Shown here: positions 1 through 5,319 of the stretch, one piece after another
Position numbering within the stretch: the stretch's first letter is position 1
How the letters are laid out: every line of letters begins with the position of its first letter
NCBI GenBank assembly: GCA_937952095.1
Contig: CALFYG010000149.1
Location: forward strand, 1 to 5,319
Direction of reading: 5' to 3'
DNA length: 5,319 nt
Origin: an uncultured Micrococcales bacterium
GTDB taxonomy: Bacteria; Actinomycetota; Actinomycetes; S36-B12; UBA10799
Notes under the pieces: generated by a model
What the model was told of the DNA's origin: nothing
Databases searched by the model: none
Seen by the model: only the letters and a program-made list of their open reading frames with translations
Program-made: the position numbers and the translations under genes

Positions 1-131
1 ATGCCGTTCCCGGGTCGCAGTCCATCCACACCGGGTGTGCTGTGTTGTCGTTCTCCGGCCCGGAGGGCGACGCGAACAGCAGCGACATGGGTTACCTGAC
101 GGTGACCTTCAGCCGTGCGGGAGCCGAGTAG
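1..131 (+). CDS. Major tail (tube) protein, C-terminal end (partial)
   Basis: Reading from base 3 gives an open frame of 42 codons that ends at TAG (129-131); its start lies outside the window. The visible protein ends with the residues MGYLTVTFSRAGAE, an alternating polar/hydrophobic beta-strand pattern like the last strands of phage tube proteins. The identity rests mainly on position: a tail assembly chaperone with a frameshift starts 3 nt downstream and a tape measure gene follows, and the gene before that pair is normally the major tail protein, which polymerises into the tube around the tape measure. The fragment is too short to tell a siphophage tube protein from a contractile-tail tube protein. 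Another small virion protein in this position is possible but less likely. Confidence 0.62.
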   Translation, partial: AVPGSQSIHTGCAVLSFSGPEGDANSSDMGYLTVTFSRAGAE

Positions 132-134
132 CCG

Positions 135-674
135 ATGAGTGCCACCGAGAGGGCCGACGAGTTCGGCGTGGTTGACGATGAGATGCCGACCCGGCGTACC
201 GCCCTGGACTTCATCAGGGCCACTCATCAGGAACTGAAGTCGGCCGAGGTCCGCACGGTCACGTTGCGCGACCCGGCACGGCCGGAGTTCGAGTTGGTGT
301 GCGAGGTGCCGACCGACATGGACGACACCCTCGACATCAACGAGCGGGCGGAGAAGACTGCCAAGAGTCCGAATGCCCCGGCTGAGCCGGTGGTGGCGGC
401 GTGCATGTTGCTGGCGCGGTTTACGCGCCGGCTACGGGTGCGTGGGCAGGACGTCAACGATGACCCTGAGTCATCGGTCTTCTCCGATCCCGCGCTCCAA
501 GAGGCGCTTGGCGTGCCGAACGCTTGGCGTGCGGTGCGCGAGTTGTTCATGGTCAAGGGCGGCAAGTTCGACGACGGCGTGGTCAACAGGCTGGCGTTGG
601 CGTTGCTGACCGAGGGCGGGCTGTCACGTACTGACGGTGTTGAGATTCAGGACGGCACCGAAGACCCTACCTAG
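135..674 (+). CDS. Tail assembly chaperone, short form (lambda gpG-like)
   Basis: This gene encodes 179 aa from ATG 135. A modest GGGAG motif lies about 11 nt upstream, inside the end of the tube gene. The product is expected to be a cytoplasmic, non-virion protein that binds the tape measure protein and keeps it soluble until the tube assembles. The evidence is its position between the tube end and the tape measure, an acidic N terminus, a mostly helical body (for example residues 84-102 and 127-160) and an acidic C terminus ending in IQDGTEDPT. A second open frame overlaps its stop codon in the -1 register, which is the usual arrangement for G/GT chaperone pairs. No motif proves the function, because these chaperones diverge strongly in sequence. 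Codon use is like the neighbours and there is no sign of truncation. Confidence 0.82.
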   Translation: MSATERADEFGVVDDEMPTRRTALDFIRATHQELKSAEVRTVTLRDPARPEFELVCEVPTDMDDTLDINERAEKTAKSPNAPAEPVVAACMLLARFTRRLRVRGQDVNDDPESSVFSDPALQEALGVPNAWRAVRELFMVKGGKFDDGVVNRLALALLTEGGLSRTDGVEIQDGTEDPT

Positions 675-844
675 GGCCGCTCGATGAGTGGCCCGAAGTG
701 GTGACGGCGGCACGGATCGCGCGGCTGTTCGGCATGGATCCGTTGGCTGTGCTGGACGCTGACTCGTTCGAGTTCAGTGTTCGCGCCGCCTGCGCGCAGG
801 TGGTGTTGCGGGATATGGAAAAGGAGGTGTCCGATGGCCGCTGA
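135..844 (+). CDS. Tail assembly chaperone, frameshifted long form (gpGT-like fusion)
   Basis: The -1 register relative to the short chaperone is open from 644 to the TGA at 842-844. Translated past the short-form stop it reads YLGPLDEWPEVVTAARIARL and continues with FGMDPLAVLDADSFEF to the end. This is protein-like sequence that resembles the C-terminal (T) half of actinophage tail chaperones. If the ribosome slips back one base at the Pro codon 666-668, the product is 178 residues of the short form plus 58 more, 236 aa in all. In lambda the minor GT product bridges the tape measure and the tube protein. The end overlaps the tape measure start by 11 nt. The register change must occur between 644 and 671, because a stop (641-643) closes the -1 frame upstream. 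The exact slip site is inferred. Separate initiation at GTG 698 or 701 is possible but has no clear ribosome binding site. Confidence 0.75.
665..694 (+). promoter_or_regulatory. Probable -1 frameshift signal: C-CCU slip site plus hairpin
   Basis: The short chaperone ends with the codons GAC CCT ACC TAG. The run CCCT (665-668) allows tRNA-Pro to slip from CCU to CCC, placing the ribosome in the open T register. Starting on the last base of the stop codon, GGGCCGCTC (674-682) pairs with GAGTGGCCC (686-694) around the 3-nt loop GAT. This gives 9 consecutive pairs, eight Watson-Crick and one G-U. The hairpin begins 5 nt after the CCU codon, a normal distance for a stimulatory structure. No canonical X XXY YYZ heptamer exists in the permitted interval, so the slip site is unusual. 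The two open registers are seen directly; the mechanism is inferred. Confidence 0.55.
821..827 (+). promoter_or_regulatory. Strong ribosome binding site setting the tape measure start
   Basis: AAGGAGG is a near-perfect Shine-Dalgarno match that ends 6 nt before ATG 834. It lies inside the coding sequence of the frameshifted chaperone extension. It decides the tape measure start: the in-frame GTG at 777 upstream would add 19 residues rich in Arg, Cys and Trp that look like shadow translation of the overlapping chaperone gene. Confidence 0.88.
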
Positions 845-2681
845 TGAGATGCAAGTCAGGTTGACTGCCAAGGACGACCTCACCCGTGAACTGAAGAACG
901 CCACGAAGCAGATCGCGAAGTTGGAATCGCAACTGCGCGATCTGGACGGCGCGACCGGCCCGGAGGCCGAGCGGGACATCCGCCGGCTGACGACCCAGTT
1001 GGACAAGGCTTACGACAAGTCCAAGGTGTTGTCCGGCGCGGTCGGGAAACTCGACGAGGATCTCGACCAGATGGGCTACAGCGCGAAGCGCGCGGGCGAC
1101 AAGACGCAGGCGATGAGTCGGGACATCGACGATTCCCGCCGCAAGTCGAAGGCGTTCGCCGCTGGCTGGGGCAAGATGGTCGGCGTCGTCGCCGGCGTCA
1201 CCGCGGCGATCGGTGCGGCGTCGGGCGCGTTCCAGTTGCTCGGCAACTCGATCAACGAGGCCAGGTCGGCGCGTAAAGCGATGGCGCAGACGGCTGCGGT
1301 GATGAAGTCGATGGGGCGCACCGAGGCGCCCAAGCGCATCAATAAGATGATTGACCAGTTGTCGAGCATGTCTGGTATCGACGACGACGCGCTGCGCGAG
1401 ATGACGAACGTGATGTTGACGTTCGGTAACGTTCAGGGCAAGACCTTCGAGAAGGCTAACGGGCTGGCGCTCGACTTGTCGGTGGCGTTCGGCAAGGATC
1501 TTCAGTCGTCGGCTGTGATGGTCGGTAAGGCGCTGAACGACCCGACGAAGGGGCTGACGGCTCTGACCCGCGTCGGGGTGTCGTTCACCAAAGAGCAGCA
1601 GGACCAGGTCAAGGCCATGATGGAGGTCGGCGACCTCGCCGGCGCGCAGAAGATCATCCTCGGCGAACTAACCCGCCAGGTCAAAGGCTCCGCGGAAGCG
1701 CAAGCTGACGGCGTCGGAAAAGCGCAGGTCGCGTGGGGCAACTTGCAGGAGGCGATCGGGGAGACGCTACTCTCGGTCGGCAGCGGCAGTGGCATCGACA
1801 TTGCCGACATGCTGGGTCAGGCAACGAAGTGGATTAAGCGCAACAAGGAAGAGATTGTCTCGACTATCGAGATGATACTTTCAGTGATCTTCAAGCTGAT
1901 CTCGGTGTGGCTGAAGTGGGAGTCGATCGTCCTGAAGGGCATCGGCTACATCATCGGCGGCATCGCCAGTGTGCTGAAGGTGATGGCTTGGATCGACCCA
2001 AGTCTTAAAGGCGCGGCCGAAGGAGCAGAGGATCTCGCAAACGGTTTCGGCGAGGCAAGCGCGAAGGCCGATAGGGCCAGCAAGAAGTTCGACGAACTTG
2101 CTCGGGGGATGGGCAAGTCCGCGCGGGAGGGTCAGAAACTCAAGGACAAACTCTCGGCCATCGGCGTGGAGGTCGACAACCTCAACGGCAAGAAGGTCAA
2201 GAGGTTGCTGGACAACAACCGGGTGCCGGGGGTCAACTCGCAGGGCGGGGTTCCCGTCGGCGACACCACGGTCGGCATGGGTGTGGGTAGCCTGGGCGCT
2301 GCCGGTCTGGCAGCCGCTCACGCGGGCTACAGCAGCGCGCTGGGCGGGCACAGCATCTTGTCAGGGGTTCGTGGTACGAACCTGGGCTCGGCGCAGTCCG
2401 ACCACCTGCGCGGCCGGGCAATGGACATCCGCGGGCCGCGCCTCGGCGCCTACGCCCAGGTCGTGCGCCGCTCCGGTGGCTACGCCGCGATGCACGGCAC
2501 CGGCGGTAACCGGCATCTGCATGTGGTGCCGCAGACACGGCGCCCGCAGCCGCAGATGGCAGGCGGTAACACGTTCCACGCCGACGTCACAGTGGTCAAC
2601 CCGGGCGCCGAGATGGACATTCAAGGTGCTGTGGCCCGTGGGCTGCGGCAGGCGGCACGGCAGACGAAGGAGCGGGGATGA
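834..2681 (+). CDS. Tape measure protein with embedded M15-type peptidase domain
   Basis: This gene encodes 615 aa from ATG 834. The protein sets tail length, fills the tube lumen and is ejected ahead of the DNA. In order: a charged, coiled-coil N-terminal part (about 5-95); a Gly/Ala-rich hydrophobic stretch (about 113-138); a region typical of phage tape measures (about 150-330) including the block ALNDPTKGLTALTRVGVSFT; a long hydrophobic or membrane-active segment (about 339-387); an amphipathic helical region (about 410-465); a peptidase domain (about 485-570); and a short C-terminal piece (about 580-615) like those ending other tape measures. The peptidase has SDHLRGRAMD and RHLHVV, giving zinc ligands His524, Asp531 and His563 (or His561), as in M15 peptidoglycan peptidases. 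At roughly 1.5 angstrom per residue the length predicts a fairly short tail, 90 nm or less. It overlaps the chaperone extension by 11 nt and the next gene by 4 nt. Confidence 0.93.
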   Translation: MAADEMQVRLTAKDDLTRELKNATKQIAKLESQLRDLDGATGPEAERDIRRLTTQLDKAYDKSKVLSGAVGKLDEDLDQMGYSAKRAGDKTQAMSRDIDDSRRKSKAFAAGWGKMVGVVAGVTAAIGAASGAFQLLGNSINEARSARKAMAQTAAVMKSMGRTEAPKRINKMIDQLSSMSGIDDDALREMTNVMLTFGNVQGKTFEKANGLALDLSVAFGKDLQSSAVMVGKALNDPTKGLTALTRVGVSFTKEQQDQVKAMMEVGDLAGAQKIILGELTRQVKGSAEAQADGVGKAQVAWGNLQEAIGETLLSVGSGSGIDIADMLGQATKWIKRNKEEIVSTIEMILSVIFKLISVWLKWESIVLKGIGYIIGGIASVLKVMAWIDPSLKGAAEGAEDLANGFGEASAKADRASKKFDELARGMGKSAREGQKLKDKLSAIGVEVDNLNGKKVKRLLDNNRVPGVNSQGGVPVGDTTVGMGVGSLGAAGLAAAHAGYSSALGGHSILSGVRGTNLGSAQSDHLRGRAMDIRGPRLGAYAQVVRRSGGYAAMHGTGGNRHLHVVPQTRRPQPQMAGGNTFHADVTVVNPGAEMDIQGAVARGLRQAARQTKERG

Positions 2682-3214
2682 TCGTCCGGTTGCCGTCGCG
2701 TACCGGCGACCGTTCACGTACACCCCGTCCGGCCGGGTATGTGCGGCTGTTCGACCCGTTGGGTGGCACGGTGGTGCGTCTGCCGTGGATGCCGGAGGAG
2801 ATCGAAACGTCGAACGTGGCGCAGGCGTGGTCTGAGGTGCCGCGGCCTGGCCGTGTGCCGTTGCTGCTGTCGTCGGGTAAGAACCTGCCGGTGGTGTCGC
2901 TGCCGTTCCGGCTGGTGAACCCCGGCCAGTCGGGGCATGTTGAGGGCACGATCGAGGCGTTGGAGAAGTTGGCGCGGTCGTCGAACCCGGTGCGTCTGGA
3001 TGTGGCGCAGCAGTTCCGCGGTATGTACCGGATCACGGCACTGTCGAAGCGGGAAACGATGTGGGACACCACCGGGAAGGTGACCGATGCCGAGATCACG
3101 TTGGAGCTGACGCGGTCGTCGGACATGGTGGTGGCGGTCGGGCCGATCAAGCGTAAGACGAAGAAGTCGAAGAAGGGCGGCCCGCGCGGGCGGCTGAAGA
3201 ACGCGAGGCGTTGA
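2678..3214 (+). CDS. Tail protein between tape measure and hub (tube-like, XkdP/gpU-type placement)
   Basis: This gene encodes 178 aa. ATG 2678 overlaps the tape measure stop (ATGA), and AAGGAG at 2667-2672 lies 5 nt upstream, so the start is firm and translation is probably coupled. The core, about residues 20-150, is beta-rich. The stretch LFDPLGGTVVRLPWMPEEIE, followed by a SEVPRPGR element, a helix (about 90-100) and a closing strand ITLELTRS, resembles the pattern of small tube-like tail proteins such as CIS tube proteins, P2 gpU and the XkdP N-terminal part. In PBSX the xkdP gene likewise lies between tape measure and hub. Its likely role is to join the distal end of the tube to the hub. 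No LysM domain is visible. The last 21 residues (158-178) are strikingly basic, with 12 Lys/Arg. The tail-protein call is fairly safe from context; the family assignment is tentative. Confidence 0.7.
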   Translation: MIVRLPSRTGDRSRTPRPAGYVRLFDPLGGTVVRLPWMPEEIETSNVAQAWSEVPRPGRVPLLLSSGKNLPVVSLPFRLVNPGQSGHVEGTIEALEKLARSSNPVRLDVAQQFRGMYRITALSKRETMWDTTGKVTDAEITLELTRSSDMVVAVGPIKRKTKKSKKGGPRGRLKNARR

Positions 3215-3861
3215 TGTACGACTTGTGGCCTCCGGCCGACTACCCGAACCTGACCGCGCCGACGCCGACGGTGACGGGTTGCACCCGTAACTCGACGGTG
3301 TCGGGGCTGTCGACGTTCACGGCGCAGACGCCTGCGGTGGATGCGGTGACGACGCGGCTGATCCGGCCGATCTTCGTGAAGGGCCAGGGCGGCGTGCTGC
3401 GCTGGTCGGTGACCGTCACGCCGCTGGGCAGTGTCGACCTGGACGTGCAGGCGCAGGTGATCTTCCTCGACGACGACGACGCGCAGGTGGGCCGGTGGAC
3501 CGGCCAGGAGTACCACATCGAGGCGGCGATCGTGCTGTCGGCACGTCTGCCGGTGCCGCGTCTGGCAACCCAGGCGCAACTGAAGGTGCTGTCGTTGTGT
3601 GACACGAACGCCGGCCAGTGGACCGAGTACGACTCGCGCCTCGAGCAGATCCCAGCCGACGACCCGTACACACCGCCGGGTGTCGACGCCACGTTCGGTG
3701 ACATGTCGCCGGAGGGTGTGGCGCCCCCAGCACCGCCCGCGGGCCTGCCCGGGTTCGAGGCCAACTCGCCTGCGCGGCGTTCCCCGCAGGTGCGCTGGTG
3801 CCAGGTTCACGATTCTGTCCGCCCTGATCTGACGCCGAAGAAGAACGCCCGGGAGGTGTAG
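3214..3861 (+). CDS. Unrecognised minor tail protein, 215 aa
   Basis: ATG 3214 shares a base with the previous stop (TGATG), with GAGG at 3205-3208 five nt upstream. TTG 3211 is in frame but less likely as the start. I do not recognise the family. Residues about 30-130 alternate hydrophobic and polar residues, as in a beta-sandwich, with an acidic DDDD cluster at 86-89 and aromatic residues following (RWTGQEYHI). This would suit a receptor- or carbohydrate-binding or structural beta domain. About residues 150-180 are a Pro/Gly-rich linker (PPGVDATFGD, APPAPPAGLPG). The last 30 residues or so are basic and include a WCQVH motif. Lying between a tube-like protein and the hub gene, it is most likely a tail-tip or baseplate component. 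There is no signal peptide or membrane segment. Its function should be treated as unknown. Confidence 0.72.
   Translation: MYDLWPPADYPNLTAPTPTVTGCTRNSTVSGLSTFTAQTPAVDAVTTRLIRPIFVKGQGGVLRWSVTVTPLGSVDLDVQAQVIFLDDDDAQVGRWTGQEYHIEAAIVLSARLPVPRLATQAQLKVLSLCDTNAGQWTEYDSRLEQIPADDPYTPPGVDATFGDMSPEGVAPPAPPAGLPGFEANSPARRSPQVRWCQVHDSVRPDLTPKKNAREV
3852..3856 (+). promoter_or_regulatory. Ribosome binding site supporting the GTG start of the hub gene
   Basis: GGAGG, within GGGAGGTG, lies 7 nt upstream of GTG 3864 and overlaps the last codons of the preceding gene. It supports GTG 3864 over the in-frame GTG at 3873, which would leave only about a dozen residues ahead of the folded peptidase domain. Confidence 0.75.
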
Positions 3862-3863
3862 CG

Positions 3864-5319
3864 GTGGCCGTCGTGCAGCGCGTTCACCCGTTGCCGAAGG
3901 GCTGGCGCGTCAACCGCTCGTACGCCAACCATTCGAACCTGCCGCGGGCCATCGACTACGGTGCGCCGATCGGCACGCCGGTGTTCGCGGCGCAGAACGG
4001 CGTCGTCGAAACGGCTGTCGACCTGACCACCTCGTACGGCACGCATGTGGTGTTGAAGCACGCGGGCGGCGCGAAGACGATCTACGCCCACATGATCCGC
4101 GGCTCGCTGCGGGTCAAGACCGGCGACGTGGTCCGCGCCGGCACGCAACTCGGCAAGTTGGGTGCCACGGGTAACGCCGACGGCGCGCATCTACACTTCG
4201 AGGTCCGCGGCCCCGGCGGCGGCACGATCGACCCGGCGGTGTGGCTGGCCGGTGCCAGCAACGTCGGCGAGTCGTCGGACCAGACCGGCGTCGGCGGTCA
4301 GACCACCGTCGACGAGAAGGTCTACCCGCTACCCAAACCGCAGCGCCGCCAGCCCGACTCGGGTCTGGCGATGCCGTTCCTCGGCTCCGGTAACCTGTCG
4401 CTGCTCAACGCCGACCTGACCGCGTCGGTGGCGCAACTGATCGACTCGGTGCGCCTCGACGCATCCACGGAGTCGGTGGCGCAGTTGACGCTGGTCTCGC
4501 ACGACCCCGACCTGGCGTTGTCGAAGTCGAAACTGGCCGACATCGGTGCGACGGTGAAGTGGCAGTTCGGCGGGCTGACCAGCCTGTGGGACATCTCCAC
4601 CGTCGACGTCGAGGCCGCCGAGTCACTGGTGACGATCGCCGCACGGTCGATGCTGGCCAAACGTCTGCGCCGCCGGGTGAAGGTCCGCAGCGCACGCAAG
4701 GTGACCCCGTCGGAATGGGTGAAGCGGGTCGTTGAAGGCGCTGGCGGTAACGCTGTGGTGCAGAAGTCGTCGCAGCGCGGCGAGATCGCCCAGGGCGACG
4801 GCGTGTCCGAGTGGGACATGATCACCTCACTGGCCGACGACCTGGGCTGGTCGTGGGTGGAGTACGGCGGTGTGGTGCTGTTCGGGTCGCGTCACTGGGC
4901 GTGGTCCGGCGGCCCGAAACGGCCGCTGTGGACGGTGACGTGGGGCGACTCCCCGCGTACCGACGCCCTCGACATCAACGTGTCGCAGACCTCCGATGAC
5001 CCCGACAATGTCGCGGTCGGCTCGGTGGTGCTGCCGTGGAATCGCGGCATGATGTTGCAGCCGTGGGACTGCCTCGAGGTGTCGGGCCTGGGCCGCTGGG
5101 ACGGCGTGTATATGGTGGAGTCGGTGACGGCGACCACTGACGGGATCTCCGCTGTGGAGGTGCAGGTGGCGGTGCCGCAGGCGCCGGCGCCCGATCGTGG
5201 CACGAAGTCGACGAGCAGCGCCACCCGCAACGACTCCCCGCCGACCCGCGACAAGACCACGGTGAAGTACGCGAAGTGGTTCGCCCGCCAGGAGATGGCC
5301 AAGGACCGCTACGGCTGGG
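3864..5319 (+). CDS. Tail hub protein: M23 peptidase fused to gp27/XkdQ-like hub (partial)
   Basis: This gene starts at GTG 3864 and is open to the window edge (485 codons visible). Residues about 12-128 form an M23 (LytM/lysostaphin-type) peptidase: AIDYGAPIGTPVFAAQNGVV, YAHM (His76), VKTGDVVRAGTQLGKLGATG and HLHFEV (His109, His111). Such domains cut peptide cross-links of peptidoglycan. Asp31 is a zinc ligand, but Pro27 sits where the first zinc His is expected; His23 is nearby. After a linker (about 129-175), residues about 176-440 read like gp27/XkdQ/late-control-D hub proteins: an SVRLDASTESVAQLTLVSHD segment, WVKRVVEGAGGNAVV, a SEWDMITSLADDLGWSWVEY helix and a closing beta module (WDCLEVSGLGRWDGVYMVES). 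A Ser/Thr/Pro/Asp linker (about 441-465) follows. The last visible residues, KYAKWFARQEMAKDRYGW, resemble the first helix of phage lysozyme/transglycosylase-like domains. The protein should sit at the tail tip and open the cell wall. Confidence 0.88.
   Translation, partial: MAVVQRVHPLPKGWRVNRSYANHSNLPRAIDYGAPIGTPVFAAQNGVVETAVDLTTSYGTHVVLKHAGGAKTIYAHMIRGSLRVKTGDVVRAGTQLGKLGATGNADGAHLHFEVRGPGGGTIDPAVWLAGASNVGESSDQTGVGGQTTVDEKVYPLPKPQRRQPDSGLAMPFLGSGNLSLLNADLTASVAQLIDSVRLDASTESVAQLTLVSHDPDLALSKSKLADIGATVKWQFGGLTSLWDISTVDVEAAESLVTIAARSMLAKRLRRRVKVRSARKVTPSEWVKRVVEGAGGNAVVQKSSQRGEIAQGDGVSEWDMITSLADDLGWSWVEYGGVVLFGSRHWAWSGGPKRPLWTVTWGDSPRTDALDINVSQTSDDPDNVAVGSVVLPWNRGMMLQPWDCLEVSGLGRWDGVYMVESVTATTDGISAVEVQVAVPQAPAPDRGTKSTSSATRNDSPPTRDKTTVKYAKWFARQEMAKDRYGW

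Noticed and set aside
661..687. +1 frameshift as the route to the second chaperone product
   Set aside because: The +1 register closes at TGA 685-687 after a few codons; only the -1 register stays open and protein-like.
674..694. Hairpin as a rho-independent terminator
   Set aside because: No T-run follows it, it lies inside the open chaperone extension, and it is in the middle of an operon. A role in frameshifting fits better.
777..833. Upstream GTG start for the tape measure, adding 19 residues
   Set aside because: The added residues read as a shadow of the chaperone extension, and the AAGGAGG at 821-827 points to ATG 834.
1848..1990. Slightly AT-richer stretch in the tape measure as a sign of insertion
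   Set aside because: It coincides with the long hydrophobic segment, where Ile, Lys and Glu codons account for the composition; the reading frame is uninterrupted.
2098..2835. Plus-strand open frame of 245 codons overlapping the tape measure
   Set aside because: The composition (Arg, Trp, Ser, Thr, Ala rich) is shadow-like, and it overlaps the M15 domain, which is clearly coded in another register.
3240..3764. Minus-strand open frame of 174 codons opposite the 215-aa gene
   Set aside because: It is antisense to a gene with coupled start and stop contexts, and its own product shows no recognisable pattern.
2596..3810. Long minus-strand open frame of 404 codons
   Set aside because: It is antisense across the tape measure end and two well-supported + strand genes. 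Its protein is dominated by Arg, His and Pro as expected for shadow frames in GC-rich DNA, and it has no convincing start context.

Overview
The window is a piece of the tail module of a tailed bacteriophage or prophage. The likely host is a high-GC actinomycete (Mycobacterium, Gordonia, Rhodococcus or a relative). That host call rests on the strongly GC-rich sequence, the G/C-biased third codon positions, the GTG start and the actinophage-like gene style; it is an inference, not a match to a named phage. All genes lie on the + strand, with gaps of at most 3 nt or short overlaps, as in one co-transcribed late operon. No RNA gene, mobile element, CRISPR array or attachment site was seen.

Layout: (1) the C-terminal end of a probable major tail (tube) protein, 3-131. 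(2) A tail assembly chaperone, 135-674, which appears to be extended by a -1 ribosomal frameshift just before its stop codon into a 58-codon extension ending at 844. A 9-bp hairpin sits on the stop codon. (3) The tape measure protein, 834-2681, whose start overlaps the end of the chaperone extension. It carries an M15-type peptidase domain near its C terminus. (4) A 178-aa tail protein, 2678-3214, resembling the small tube-like proteins found between tape measure and hub. (5) An unrecognised 215-aa protein, 3214-3861. (6) A large open-ended gene from 3864 to the window edge: an N-terminal M23 (LytM/lysostaphin-type) peptidase, then a gp27/XkdQ-like baseplate hub, then what looks like the first residues of a lysozyme/transglycosylase-like domain.

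These genes form an assembly line. The chaperones coat the tape measure, the tube protein polymerises around it, and the hub proteins cap the distal end and breach the cell wall. The order tube, chaperone, tape measure, small tube-like protein, hub is the same as PBSX xkdM-N-O-P-Q, so the particle may have a contractile-type or gp27-type tip. Whether it has a sheath cannot be decided, because the region upstream of the tube gene is outside the window.

This looks like a recognisable phage tail module rather than a wholly new system. The points most worth a second look are the non-canonical frameshift site with its perfect hairpin, the M23 domain whose first zinc ligand is out of place, and the concentration of two (perhaps three) different peptidoglycan hydrolase folds in one tail.
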